Source: Enterococcus gilvus ATCC BAA-350 (GTDB lineage Bacteria > Bacillota > Bacilli > Lactobacillales > Enterococcaceae). From it: a stretch of 64,000 nt of DNA. The stretch covers positions 5,939 through 69,938 of the forward strand of contig NZ_ASWH01000004.1 of the NCBI RefSeq assembly GCF_000407545.1, in the 5' to 3' direction. Below the pieces are notes generated by a model. That model was not told the origin of the DNA, ran no database searches, and saw only the letters and a list, made by a program, of their open reading frames with translations. Each line of letters starts with the position of its first letter. The first letter of the stretch is position 1. The translations under genes were made by a program, and so were the position numbers. Shown here one piece after another: positions 33,575 through 43,632 of this stretch.

Positions 33575-35854
33575 ATGCAAGATGTACAAATGATTATTTC
33601 TAAGATGACTTTAGAAGAAAAAGCAAGTTTATGTTCTGGGCAGGATTTTTGGCATACAGAGGAAATCCCACATTTGGGTATCCCTCAATTGATGATGTCT
33701 GATGGTCCTCATGGTTTACGAAAACAAGAGAGCGAAGCAGATCATCTGGGATTAAATGAGAGCATAGCTGCAGTATGTTTTCCTGCGGGCTGTGCAACAG
33801 GTTCTAGTTTTGATGTTGAGTTAATGGAACAGTTAGGTGATATTTTAGGGAAAGAATGTCAGGCAGAAAATATAGGAATGTTGCTTGGTCCTGCAGTGAA
33901 CATAAAAAGAAGTCCTCTTTGTGGAAGAAATTTCGAGTATATGTCAGAAGATCCTTATTTGACAGGAAAAATGGCTGCATCTTATATAAATGGATTACAG
34001 AAAAATGGAGTTGGAGCGAGTATTAAGCATTTTGCCGCAAATAGCCAGGAATATCGAAGAATGAGTAGTTCCTCCGAACTATCTGAGAGAACGTTACGTG
34101 AGATTTATCTGCCTGCTTTTGAAGAAGCAGTAAAGAGTTCCCAACCGAAAACGGTGATGTGCAGCTACAATAAAATTAATGGCGTATTTGCATCAGAGAA
34201 CAAAGAATTGATGACAAAGATTTTGAGAGAAGAGTGGGGGTTTGAGGGCGCCGTTGTTACAGATTGGGGTGCAATCAACGATAGAGTGAAAGGCCTAAAA
34301 GCAGGTGTAGATTTAGAAATGCCAGGAACTGATGGGTATAATGATCGGAAGATTATTGAGGCAGTTAAAAATGGCACACTAGATGAGCAAGTGGTTGACC
34401 AAGCAGTAGAACGGATTTTAAACGTTATATTTTCTTGTAGAAATAATGAAAAGAATGCGCCAGATTTTAACAAAGAAGCTGATCATGAAAAAGCAGTGCA
34501 AATCGAAAGTGAATGTGCTGTTTTATTAGAAAATAATGGTGTTCTTCCTCTAAACAAAGACGAGAAGATTCTTTACATTGGTGAATTTGCTGAAAAGCCA
34601 AGATATCAAGGTGGTGGATCTAGTCATATCAATAGCTTTAAGAAGGTATCAGCATTAGAGTCAGCAAAGCAGAAACAACGATCTGTTTCTTATATAAAAG
34701 GATTTTCAGCGGATAAAGATGAATATATTAATAATGAATTATTTAAAGCGGTAGAAGCTGCGAAACAAGCAGACAAAGTTGTAATTTTCGCTGGTCTCCC
34801 TGATATCATGGAATCTGAAGGCTATGATCGCAAAACATTAGCCATGCCAGAGTGTCAAAATGAGATGATTGAAGAAGTTTTGAAGGTTCAACCCAATACA
34901 GTCATCGTTTTGCACAATGGAAGTCCAGTAGAGACTCCTTGGGCAGAAAAATCGGGTGCAGTACTTGAGATGTATCTCGGTGGGCAAGGAGTGGGAGAGG
35001 CTTGCGATCGAATTTTATACGGAGAAGTAAATCCAAGTGGAAGACTTGCGGAATCATTCCCGTATCGTTTGGAAGATACACCTAGCTATTTGTTTTATCC
35101 AGGAGATGGTAAGAAGGCTATCTATGGGGAAGAAATTTTTGTTGGTTATCGATATTATGATACGAAAAAAATACCTGTACGTTGGGCTTTCGGACATGGT
35201 TTGTCTTATACAAGTTTTACTTACTCCAACATAAGACTTAGTACTAAGCACTTGACCAACAAAGAACAGCTGATTGTAGAAGTCGATATCTCCAATATAG
35301 GAGATGTGGATGGTAAAGAGGTAGTGCAGCTGTACATCAGTGACAAATGTAAAACTGTTTTGCGTCCTGCCAAGGAGTTGAAAGGATTCAAAAAAATATT
35401 TTTGAAAAAAGGAGAGACCAAAACTGTAACTTTCGAAATAGATGAAAGAGCTCTGGCGTATTATGAAGAAGAGATTCAAGACTGGTATGCACCATCTGGA
35501 ACATACGAAATTTTAGTGGGACAAGCCAGCGATAATATCATTCTTAGTGAAGAATTTGATTTTATAACGACAAAGTATCTCCCTCTTTCTGTGGATGGTA
35601 CTACAACTGTAGGAGATTTGTTGAAAGATGTTCGAACTTCAGTACTGTCTCAAGAGTTGTTCTCAGGAATTATTAATCAAAATAGTGGGGAATCAGAAGA
35701 AATTTCAGCGGCTGACAAAGAAATGATTGAAGCCATTCTTGAAAATGTACCTTTAAAATCACTAGTTAGTCTAGGGGCGATAACAAACAGAGAACAAGAG
35801 CAGATTGAAAATAAACTGAATAGTGTGTTGAGAGGTGAAGAAGAAAATGAATGA
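33575..35854 (+). CDS. Beta-glucosidase (GH3), copy a
   Basis: A 759-residue cytoplasmic GH3 enzyme that would hydrolyse beta-glucosides, for instance after removal of rhamnose. The (beta/alpha)8 domain starts MTLEEKASLCSGQDFWHT, substrate residues are in DGPHGLR (about 45-51) and IKHFAANSQE (about 149-158), and the nucleophile Asp is in AVVTDWGA (about 224-231). The second domain has GGGSSHIN, and a fibronectin III-like domain ends with YEILVGQASDNI. About 85 extra helical residues follow. Starts 26 bases after GH78 with AAAGGAG; its end overlaps the transporter start. Confidence 0.93.
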   Translation: MQDVQMIISKMTLEEKASLCSGQDFWHTEEIPHLGIPQLMMSDGPHGLRKQESEADHLGLNESIAAVCFPAGCATGSSFDVELMEQLGDILGKECQAENIGMLLGPAVNIKRSPLCGRNFEYMSEDPYLTGKMAASYINGLQKNGVGASIKHFAANSQEYRRMSSSSELSERTLREIYLPAFEEAVKSSQPKTVMCSYNKINGVFASENKELMTKILREEWGFEGAVVTDWGAINDRVKGLKAGVDLEMPGTDGYNDRKIIEAVKNGTLDEQVVDQAVERILNVIFSCRNNEKNAPDFNKEADHEKAVQIESECAVLLENNGVLPLNKDEKILYIGEFAEKPRYQGGGSSHINSFKKVSALESAKQKQRSVSYIKGFSADKDEYINNELFKAVEAAKQADKVVIFAGLPDIMESEGYDRKTLAMPECQNEMIEEVLKVQPNTVIVLHNGSPVETPWAEKSGAVLEMYLGGQGVGEACDRILYGEVNPSGRLAESFPYRLEDTPSYLFYPGDGKKAIYGEEIFVGYRYYDTKKIPVRWAFGHGLSYTSFTYSNIRLSTKHLTNKEQLIVEVDISNIGDVDGKEVVQLYISDKCKTVLRPAKELKGFKKIFLKKGETKTVTFEIDERALAYYEEEIQDWYAPSGTYEILVGQASDNIILSEEFDFITTKYLPLSVDGTTTVGDLLKDVRTSVLSQELFSGIINQNSGESEEISAADKEMIEAILENVPLKSLVSLGAITNREQEQIENKLNSVLRGEEENE

Positions 35855-36307
35855 TACAAAAATTAGTCTGAGAGAAAAGGCCGCCTATGCTTCCCTAAAT
35901 ATAGGGAATATTCCAGTTATGACATTGATTAATGGATATTTGTTAATTTTTTATACGAATATTGTTGGATTAGATCCTAGAGCATGTGCGACGATGTTTC
36001 TTATTGCCAGAATATTGGATGGGCTTAATGATCCGCTGGTGGGCTTTTTAATAGATAAACTACCAAGCACTCGCTTTGGTCACTTTAGACCTCCATTGTT
36101 TGTCGGAACTATTTTATGTACATTGAATTACCTATTGCTGTGGTTTGGACCAATGATGGCTACTAGTGGAAAACTTGTGATTGCATATATTTCATATTTA
36201 TTATTAGGAATTCTTTTTCCGATTATGGATATCTCACTCAATAGTCTTCTACCTGTCATGACATCGGATATGAAGGAAAGACAAACACTGAGTGCTATAA
36301 AAGGCTT
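35592..36307 (+). repeat. 716-bp direct duplication, first copy (source position)
   Basis: This segment covers the last 87 codons of GH3 copy a and the first about 154 codons of the GPH transporter. It recurs at 40238-40953 with roughly five substitutions, which gives about 99% identity. The right end of the match is at AAAAGGCTT; the left end is at TCTGTGGATGGTAC. Confidence 0.93.
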
Positions 36308-37196
36308 TGTTTATGCTGCAGGTGGAGTTATTCTAGGAATAGCCGCCCCATTAATTTTAGGTGATGCATCAAATAGAGTAGGATACATTACTTTGATTGT
36401 GGGTTCTGCTGTGATAATAGTAGCTTTTTCCATTTTCGGCACGATGGGTGTGAAGGAACGTGTGCTGAAATCAACAGGCAAAGATTCGTCATACACGATT
36501 AAAGAGTTGATCATTATATTGACGCAAAAACCAGTGTTGGTCACATTTCTAGCCGTTTTACTCTTTTCAATAGCTAATAATATGCAGAGTACGATTACCT
36601 CTTATTTCTTTACTTACATTATTGGTGACTTAAAGCTATCTTCTGTAGCGAGCTTTTTAATGTTTCTTGGTCTGATTATAGCGACAGTCTTCTCAGGAAA
36701 AGTTGTTGAGAAAAAAGGGAAGAAACCTGTCTTTCTATTTGGTTTTGCTGTGGCTACATTTGCATTTTTAATACGATTGATCAGCCCAGAAAATATACCG
36801 TTACTCATGGTTAGTAGCGCTATCTTAGGTGTCGGCGCTGGGTTTATTTCTACACTGAACTACAGTATTCAGGCAGACAACACAGACTTTGTCGAATTAA
36901 AGTTAGGAAAACGTGCAGAAGCAGGTATCTCTGCACTTTCGAGCTTTTCTTCTAAATTTGCAGCTGGAGTAGGTGGAGCTGTACCAGGTTATCTTCTAGG
37001 AATTGCCGGTTTCGATGGGAAGGTGGCTGTACAGCCTGAGTCGGTCACCACCGTCATTCTTATCTGTCAAATCATTTTACCAGCCGCTATATTTTTTGTA
37101 GGTATTTTGGTATTTGCCAAAGGCTATCCGATAACAAGAGAAAGGCTGGAAGAGCAAAATATTTTGTTGGCTCAAAAGCGAAATAAAATTTCTTGA
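35847..37196 (+). CDS. GPH-family glycoside/cation symporter, copy a
   Basis: A transporter of the glycoside-pentoside-hexuronide (GPH) family, about 449 residues and 11-12 membrane segments. Family features are GLNDPLVGFLIDKLPSTRFGHFRP (about 52-75) and LPVMTSDMKERQTLSAIKG in the cytoplasmic loop. It probably imports the rhamnosyl-glucosides that the neighbouring hydrolases cleave; the exact substrate is unknown. I chose the ATG at 35847, 8 bases inside the GH3 gene, because GAGGTGAAG is its ribosome site. Confidence 0.9.
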   Translation: MNDTKISLREKAAYASLNIGNIPVMTLINGYLLIFYTNIVGLDPRACATMFLIARILDGLNDPLVGFLIDKLPSTRFGHFRPPLFVGTILCTLNYLLLWFGPMMATSGKLVIAYISYLLLGILFPIMDISLNSLLPVMTSDMKERQTLSAIKGFVYAAGGVILGIAAPLILGDASNRVGYITLIVGSAVIIVAFSIFGTMGVKERVLKSTGKDSSYTIKELIIILTQKPVLVTFLAVLLFSIANNMQSTITSYFFTYIIGDLKLSSVASFLMFLGLIIATVFSGKVVEKKGKKPVFLFGFAVATFAFLIRLISPENIPLLMVSSAILGVGAGFISTLNYSIQADNTDFVELKLGKRAEAGISALSSFSSKFAAGVGGAVPGYLLGIAGFDGKVAVQPESVTTVILICQIILPAAIFFVGILVFAKGYPITRERLEEQNILLAQKRNKIS

Positions 37197-37199
37197 AAT

Positions 37200-37961
37200 T
37201 TGGGATCTTTTTCGAGTTTAATTCCAGGTATTTTGCTAATTACATTATTTTTAGTAATATCTAAACTAATTTCTATGACGTCTTTTGGAAATCTTCATGC
37301 AATGATTTTTTCATTAATTCAAACTCCGTTACAAAATATCGGTGGGAGCTTTCCTGCTATACTATTTATGGCTTTATTAGCACAATTATTATGGTTTTTT
37401 GGTATACATGGAAGTATGGTTGTATTTTCTGTTATGTCACCAATTCTTGGGGCAATGGATGCTGCTCAATTAACTGCATTTTCATCAGGACAACCATTGC
37501 CAAACGTACTAGGCATGAGTTTCTTTACAATTTTCACTTTTTCAGGAACAGCTATTGCGTTATCAATACTAATGTTATTTGCCAAAAGCAAACAGTTTAA
37601 AACCTTAGGAAAATTGGGCATAGTTCCTTCAATTTTTGCCATAACAGAACCACTAATTTTTGGGACACCGTTAATTTTAAATCCTATATTCGCAATACCT
37701 TTTATTTTGGGAAATGTTATTTCATTGGTTCTTTCTTATGTTGCAACAATCATCGGAATTATTCCACAACTTAACGGGATAGCAGCACCTGCTGGAACAC
37801 CAATTATAATTCAAGGTTTGATTGCAGGTGGGTGGAAAATAGCTTTATTTCAGGCATTCTTATTGGTGATTTGGATATTATTATGGCTTCCATTTTTTAA
37901 AGTAGCAGATGCTAAAAACTTCAAAGAAGAAAATGCCGAGTTAACAGAATCTTCTAAGTAA
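37200..37961 (+). CDS. PTS EIIC component (lactose/cellobiose family), N-terminally truncated
   Basis: A 253-residue membrane protein that matches the C-terminal half of cellobiose-type EIIC permeases, usually about 430 residues. Recognisable parts are LLAQLLWFFGIHGSMVVFSV, the substrate-site motif ITEPLIFGTPLILNPIFAIPF and GIAAPAGTPIIIQG. The frame opens with TTG three bases after the stop of the GPH transporter, and no ribosome site is visible. The N-terminal membrane helices are missing, so it is probably non-functional. The junction at about 37197 is a recombination point. Confidence 0.85.
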   Translation: MGSFSSLIPGILLITLFLVISKLISMTSFGNLHAMIFSLIQTPLQNIGGSFPAILFMALLAQLLWFFGIHGSMVVFSVMSPILGAMDAAQLTAFSSGQPLPNVLGMSFFTIFTFSGTAIALSILMLFAKSKQFKTLGKLGIVPSIFAITEPLIFGTPLILNPIFAIPFILGNVISLVLSYVATIIGIIPQLNGIAAPAGTPIIIQGLIAGGWKIALFQAFLLVIWILLWLPFFKVADAKNFKEENAELTESSK

Positions 37962-37988
37962 TCAACAATTTTATTAGGGGGTAAAAGG

Positions 37989-40196
37989 ATGGATAAAAAA
38001 GATTTACAAAAATTATTTGAAGAAATGACAGAGCAAGAAAAAATTTCTCAATTACTTCAAATGGATGGTACTGTTTTTAAAAATAAAAGCATAATAACGG
38101 GTCCAGAAAGTAAAATAAAACTTACTGAGGAAAACATTAATAATATAGGTTCAATTTATAATGTTTTTAATTTTGAAGAAATTAAAAACATACAAGAACA
38201 GCATTTAAAGAATAGTAAAATACCAATACTTTTTTGTTCTGATATTATTCATGGTTTTCAGACAGTCCTACCAATTCCTTTAGCATATAGTAGTTCATGG
38301 AATACTGAGCTAATTGCCAAAGGAATGAGTATGGTAGCAAAAGAAAGTGCCGCAACTGGGGCGCATGTTGTTTTTTCTCCAGTATTGGATGTATCTAGAG
38401 ATCCAAGATGGGGTAGGGTAATGGAAACAAGAGGAGAAGATGCCTATCTTACTTCTGAATTTGCAAAAGCAGAGATAGAGGCGCTACAAGGTGATTTTTC
38501 GAATGAAAATGTTGGTGCTTGTATTAAACATTTTGCAGGTTACGGTGCACCCACTGGAGGTAGAGAATATAACACTGTAGATGTTACTGAAAGAACGTTT
38601 AGAGAAGTATATTTACCTGGATATAAAGCAGCAATTGATGCGGGAAGCGTCATGGTTATGACCTCATTTAATACTATTGATGGTATTCCAGCTAGTGCGA
38701 ATGAATGGTTATTAAAAGATGTGTTACGCAATGAATGGGGGTTTGATGGTGTCGTTGTTTCAGATTATGCAGCTATCAGTGAACTGATTTACCATGGAAT
38801 TGCAGAAAATGAATTAGAAGCAGCCAAATTGGCTATTACAGCTTCAGTTGATTTAGATATGAAAACAGATATTTATGTAAATAACTTAGCGGAAGCCATA
38901 AAGAAAGATCCGATATATTCTGAGTATGTAGATAAAGCAGTATTCAGAATTTTAAACCTCAAAAATTTCTTAGGACTGTTTGAAGATCCGTATCGAGGAA
39001 TTACTGCAGACTCAGCTAGTAAAGTTATTGCGACAAATGAAAATAAGAAGATTGCAAAAAAAGTGGCGGATGAATCAATCGTGTTATTAAAAAATAAAAA
39101 CGGTACTTTACCGATAAAAATGAATAAAAAAATTGGATTAATTGGTCCGTATGCTGATGAAAAAGTACTAAACGGAATGTGGGCTATGATGGCAAATAGC
39201 AGCCAAAATGAATCATTAAAAAGTATTTTTGAGAGTAATTATGACGGAACGATAATTACAGAAAAAGGTTGTAATTTAACTGAGAATAATGAGTTTATGG
39301 GAGAATTTGTTCATCTATTTGGTCAAAACACTGATACCTTAATGACAGACGAACAAACAGATAAGGCTGTAGAAAATATAAAAAACGAAAATGTAGATGT
39401 TTTAATTATTCCAATTGGAGAGCATTTTTTGCAAAGTGGCGAAGCCGCTAGTCGTACACAAATTCGTTTAGAAAACCAACAAATATCTTTATTAAAAAAG
39501 TTATCTAGTCTGGGAAAACCAATCGTCACAGTTGTTTTTAGTGGAAGACCGTTGATAATGAATGAAGTTGCTGCCTATTCAGATGCTATTTTACAAGCAT
39601 GGTTTCCAGGCAGTGAAGGTGTAAAATCTATTTATGATATTATAATTGGTGCAGTGAATCCTTCAGCTAAATTAACTATGTCATTTCCACAAAATGAAGG
39701 ACAAATACCCGTATTTTATAATGAATTTAAAACAGGAAGACCGTTAGAAAATTCAAATCATTCCGATAAGTTTGTGTCAAAATACATTGATTGTTCAAAT
39801 AAAGCATTCTATTCCTTCGGCTACGGATTAAGCTATACAAAATTTGAATATAGCAATCTACAACTTAGTGATAAAGTAATTACTCCTGGAAAAACATTAA
39901 ATATATCCATTGATGTTAAAAATATAGGTGCGGTAAAAGGCAAAGAAGTTGTTCAATTGTATATCCAAGATGTTATCGGCAGCATCGTCCGCCCTATAAA
40001 AGAATTGAAAGGGTTTAAGAAAATTGAATTAGAACCAAATGAACAAAAAAGAGTTTTGTTTGAAATAAATGATAAAGATCTTACTTTTTACAATAAGGAG
40101 AACTGTTGGAAAGTAGAAAATGGCGATTTTAAAGTGTTTGTTGGTACTAATAGTGAAGAAACATTATCTGGAGAATTTATGTTTCGTGATTGCTAA
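37989..40196 (+). CDS. Beta-glucosidase (GH3), copy b, BglX-like
   Basis: A 735-residue GH3 enzyme, more distant from copies a and c. It has no signal peptide, unlike E. coli BglX. The first domain begins MTEQEKISQLLQMDG. It contains PVLDVSRDPRWGRVMETRGEDAYL (about 130-153), CIKHFAGYGAPTGGREYN, and the nucleophile Asp in GVVVSDYAAI. The fibronectin III-like end (IKNIGAVKGKEVVQLY) is present, and no extra helical tail follows. AGGGGGTAAAAG is the ribosome site. The gene is AT-rich like the EIIC fragment before it, and the two probably came in together from a PTS beta-glucoside locus. Confidence 0.92.
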   Translation: MDKKDLQKLFEEMTEQEKISQLLQMDGTVFKNKSIITGPESKIKLTEENINNIGSIYNVFNFEEIKNIQEQHLKNSKIPILFCSDIIHGFQTVLPIPLAYSSSWNTELIAKGMSMVAKESAATGAHVVFSPVLDVSRDPRWGRVMETRGEDAYLTSEFAKAEIEALQGDFSNENVGACIKHFAGYGAPTGGREYNTVDVTERTFREVYLPGYKAAIDAGSVMVMTSFNTIDGIPASANEWLLKDVLRNEWGFDGVVVSDYAAISELIYHGIAENELEAAKLAITASVDLDMKTDIYVNNLAEAIKKDPIYSEYVDKAVFRILNLKNFLGLFEDPYRGITADSASKVIATNENKKIAKKVADESIVLLKNKNGTLPIKMNKKIGLIGPYADEKVLNGMWAMMANSSQNESLKSIFESNYDGTIITEKGCNLTENNEFMGEFVHLFGQNTDTLMTDEQTDKAVENIKNENVDVLIIPIGEHFLQSGEAASRTQIRLENQQISLLKKLSSLGKPIVTVVFSGRPLIMNEVAAYSDAILQAWFPGSEGVKSIYDIIIGAVNPSAKLTMSFPQNEGQIPVFYNEFKTGRPLENSNHSDKFVSKYIDCSNKAFYSFGYGLSYTKFEYSNLQLSDKVITPGKTLNISIDVKNIGAVKGKEVVQLYIQDVIGSIVRPIKELKGFKKIELEPNEQKRVLFEINDKDLTFYNKENCWKVENGDFKVFVGTNSEETLSGEFMFRDC

Positions 40197-40237
40197 TTAG
40201 TGTTGATGGATAATTTTATTCAAGATTAAAAAATTCT

Positions 40238-40953
40238 GTGGATGGTACTACAACTGTAGGAGATTTGTTGAAAGATGTTCGAACTTCAGTACTGTCTCAA
40301 GAGTTGTTCTCAGGAATTATTAATCAAAGTAGTGGGGAATCAGAAGAAATTTCAGCGGCTGACAAAGAAATGATTGAAGCCATTCTTGAAAATGTACCTT
40401 TAAAATCACTAGTTAGTCTAGGGGCGATAACAAACAGAGAACAAGAGCAGATTGAAAATAAACTGAATAGTGTGTTGAGAGGTGAAGAAGAAAATGAATG
40501 ATACAAAAATTAGTCTGAGAGAAAAGGCCGCCTATGCTTCCCTAAATATAGGGAATATTCCAGTTATGACATTGATTAATGGATATTTGTTAATTTTTTA
40601 TACGAATATTGTTGGATTAGATCCTAGAGCATGTGCGACGATGTTTCTTATTGCCAGAATATTGGATGGGCTTACTGATCCGCTGGTGGGCTTTTTAATA
40701 GATAAACTACCAAGCACTCGCTTTGGTCACTTTAGACCTCCGTTGTTTGTCGGAACTATTTTATGTACATTGAATTACCTATTGCTGTGGTTTGGACCAA
40801 TGATGGCTACTAGTGGAAAACTTGTGATTGCCTATATTTCATATATATTATTAGGAATTCTTTTTCCGATTATGGATATCTCACTCAATAGTCTTCTACC
40901 TGTCATGACATCGGATATGAAGGAAAGACAAACACTGAGTGCTATAAAAGGCT
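40238..40953 (+). repeat. 716-bp direct duplication, second copy
   Basis: This copy of 35592-36307 contains the last 87 codons of GH3 copy a (frame to the stop at 40501, without a catalytic domain) and the N-terminal about 153 codons of the GPH transporter (ATG at 40494). The transporter frame then runs into foreign sequence and stops at 40994. Both gene pieces are pseudogenes. Differences from the first copy include AAT to AGT, AAT to ACT, and ATT TATTA to ATATATTA. Confidence 0.93.
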
Positions 40954-40994
40954 TACTCAGTAGATTCAAAAATGGAGGATCTTATGATGAATAA
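40494..40994 (+). pseudogene. Truncated GPH transporter (duplicate N-terminus)
   Basis: The first about 153 residues equal those of the transporter at 35847 apart from N-to-T and L-to-I changes. The last 13 residues (LLSRFKNGGSYDE) come from unrelated sequence. About five of twelve membrane segments remain. It cannot be a working transporter. Confidence 0.9.
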
Positions 40995-41148
40995 GGAAGT
41001 GAGAGCATTTTTGAAAACCATGGTGGATGTAGATATGATACCGGTTCAGGTATATGATTTTACACTTGCACAAGTAGCAGAAATGTTTGCAGCAAAGGTA
41101 GAAGATGAACAAGCTGCAATGGTCAATGCAGTACTTTCACAGTTTTAA
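40987..41148 (+). pseudogene. Short ORF, probable remnant of a glycosidase C-terminal helical tail
   Basis: The 53-residue frame has a GGAGG ribosome site and starts MNKEVRAFLKTMVDVDMIP. It resembles the extra C-terminal tail of the GH78 enzyme ending at 33549 (NETIKQFL...IP...SLRKLAVQF...Q...N.LL), with matching positions for FL, IP, TL/SL and VA/AV. It may be a separately translated remnant of such a domain; the parent gene is gone. Confidence 0.5.
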
Positions 41149-41174
41149 ATTATAATATTATGAAAGGTGAAGAA

Positions 41175-42467
41175 ATGAAAATGAAAAATGTAACTTTTAA
41201 GGAAAAAACAGGTCTCTTTTTGGTATTTGCAGGAAATGCACCAATGATGGGACTATTATCATCATTCTTCTTGATTTATTACACAACGGTGGTAGGACTT
41301 AATCCAGCAGCGCTGGGAACACTGTTTCTGATTTCAAAAGTGGTAGATGGAATTAGTGATCCAATGATGGGATTTTTTTTGGATAAGTTACCAATTACAA
41401 AGTATGGTAAATTCAGACCAATGCTTGTCCTGGGTACTATCATATGTGTAATCAACTATATTCTATTATGGTTTGGAGCAGTTTGGTTCCCAGGAGCAAA
41501 ATATGTGGTTGTGTATGTGACATATTTACTTCTTGGGTGGACTTTTGATTGTATGGACATTACCAAAAATAGTTTAATTCCAGTAATGAGTGCGGATGCT
41601 AATGAAAGAAATGGTCTTGCTCTAACAGGTTCTCTTGGAGGCTTATTCTGTGGTGCAGTATTGGGTATTGCTGCTCCACTTATCGTAGCTGAGGCTACAC
41701 TTGAAAATTATTATATTTTGATTTTTGGATCAATGTTCTTTGTCTTAATCTGTTCGATTTTGGGTGCATTATTGGTAAAGGAGCGAGTAGCATTTGAGGG
41801 ATCAGCAGAAGAAAGATATAGCTTTAAAGATATGCTTAAATTTTTCAGATATAGACCTGTATGGTCATTCTTTGTTATGTCACTTGTTATCGGAGTCGCA
41901 AGCTCTATTGGTGGTGGCGTGGGTACCTTCTTTTTTACCTACATTATTGGTGATATGACTAAGCTGTCATTTGTAACTGTTATTTCACTAATTACATCAT
42001 TAGTGGGTATGATTATTGCGCCAGCAATTGCTAACCGTTTGGGAAAGAAGAAAGTATTCCTGATAGCTATTGCAATCGCTGTATCAACATCACTTATTCG
42101 TCTTCTTGATGTAGAATCTATGCTGCTACTTTATATCAGTACTTTCTTTGGAGGTGTTGCAGGAGGTGCAACTGGGCCACTCTTAATCAGTATGCAGGCG
42201 GATAACACTTCGTATGTTCAGAAAAAAACTGGAGCCAGAGCAGAGGCTGCAATTGCTTCACTTACTTCTTTCATTGGCAAGATGGCACAGGGAATCGGTG
42301 GTGCTATACCAGGATATATACTTGCACTTTTTGGCTTTGTAGGGGGAGCAGGTATACAGCCAGATAGCGTAAAGACAGGTATTATTTTATGTGCCATTAT
42401 TGCTCCGGCGGTGATTAACACAATTGGTGCAATTTTATTTCATATTAATTATAGGTTTGAGGATTAG
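41175..42467 (+). CDS. GPH-family glycoside/cation symporter, copy b
   Basis: A complete GPH-type transporter of about 430 residues, related to copy a but clearly different. It has GISDPMMGFFLDKLPITKYGKFRP near the second membrane pair, the loop NSLIPVMSADANERNGLA, and the mid-loop RYSFKDMLKFFRYRPVW. The ATG at 41175 fits AAAGGTGA better than the ATG at 41160. It precedes a rhamnosidase gene fragment, so its substrate is again probably a rhamnoside or similar disaccharide. Confidence 0.88.
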   Translation: MKMKNVTFKEKTGLFLVFAGNAPMMGLLSSFFLIYYTTVVGLNPAALGTLFLISKVVDGISDPMMGFFLDKLPITKYGKFRPMLVLGTIICVINYILLWFGAVWFPGAKYVVVYVTYLLLGWTFDCMDITKNSLIPVMSADANERNGLALTGSLGGLFCGAVLGIAAPLIVAEATLENYYILIFGSMFFVLICSILGALLVKERVAFEGSAEERYSFKDMLKFFRYRPVWSFFVMSLVIGVASSIGGGVGTFFFTYIIGDMTKLSFVTVISLITSLVGMIIAPAIANRLGKKKVFLIAIAIAVSTSLIRLLDVESMLLLYISTFFGGVAGGATGPLLISMQADNTSYVQKKTGARAEAAIASLTSFIGKMAQGIGGAIPGYILALFGFVGGAGIQPDSVKTGIILCAIIAPAVINTIGAILFHINYRFED

Positions 42468-42470
42468 TTC

Positions 42471-43632
42471 ATGAACTTAATAAGGCTTAAAGTAAATAAT
42501 CAGGTCAAACCTTGTATAGATAAGACTCCATATTTCTCGTGGGTTATTATTAGTGACAAGAAAAATGTAATGCAAAAGTCTTACCAAATAATTGTTTCTT
42601 GCGGAAATGAATTATTCTGGGATTCTGGAATTATCGAAAGTGATGAGAGTACTTTTGTTTGCTATGGCGGGAAGACTCTTAAAGACTTAAGATGTTATAC
42701 GTGGACAGTTACTGTAATCGATAACTATGACGAAAGTGCAATGCTGTCGGCTAATTTCCAGACTGGTTTTATGAACAAAGAATGGCAAGCAAAGTGGGTT
42801 AGTTCGCCTTTCAAAATGAAAAAATACAAAAAAGGAAATGGCGGACAAAACGGTGCGGAATATTTTAGACGTGGATTTAATGTAACTAGTCAGATTAAGT
42901 GCGCAAGTGTTTATGCTACTTGCAGAGGCGCTTATGAATTATCAGTGAATGGAAAAAGACCTGATGACAGAATTCTTGCACCCGAATTTACATTATATAG
43001 TAAATATCTGTGCTATCAGTGGTATGATATCACACAATTGGTGAAACTGGGAGAAAATGTACTAGGAATGCTTGTTGGTGATGGCTGGTATAATAGCAAA
43101 AATTTCAAGGATCCAGATAAGGGGATTAAGAAGGAACATTCTGTATTATTCCAGATAAAATTGGATTATGAAGACGGCACATTTGAGACAGTTCTCTCTG
43201 ACGATAAGTTGAAAGTTGCCGATGGTACAGTATGGTGAACCTGTGCGGCCGGTGAAAGAAGTGGAGGCGGTCGGTATGGAGGTAAGCCCAAAGGGAGAGA
43301 CCATTATCGATTTCGGTCAGAATCTGGCAGGTGTACTGCGGGTAAAGGTGGATTTGCCCGCAGGAACAAAGTTGATACTAGATCACTTTGAGACCAAGGA
43401 TTCTCAGGGGAATTATTTTAATAATATAGCTGGTGCTGACATGACAGGTCATACACAGACGGATGTATATATATCTAACGGGAAACCCGCAGAGTACAGA
43501 CCGCATTTTACATATCATGGTTTCCGCTATGTGAGAGTGATATGTGATGCTCCGGTAAAGCCGGAAGATTTTACGGCAGTGGCGCACGCAGGACAATTTT
43601 GGGCAAGAGATAAGGAGGAAAAGAACATATGA
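42471..43632 (+). pseudogene. Chimeric GH78 alpha-L-rhamnosidase remnant
   Basis: Two pieces of GH78 N-terminal region are joined out of frame. The first (42471-43238, AT-rich, 255 residues) has ATCRGAYELSVNGKRPDDRILAPE-like and LVGDGWYNSK segments of the N-terminal beta domain. The second (about 43216-43632, GC-richer) has ETIIDFGQNLAGVLRVKVDLPAG and YHGFRYVRV. No catalytic (alpha/alpha)6 domain follows; the frame runs into the ribosome site of the next gene. The base composition changes sharply at the joint near 43235. Confidence 0.88.
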
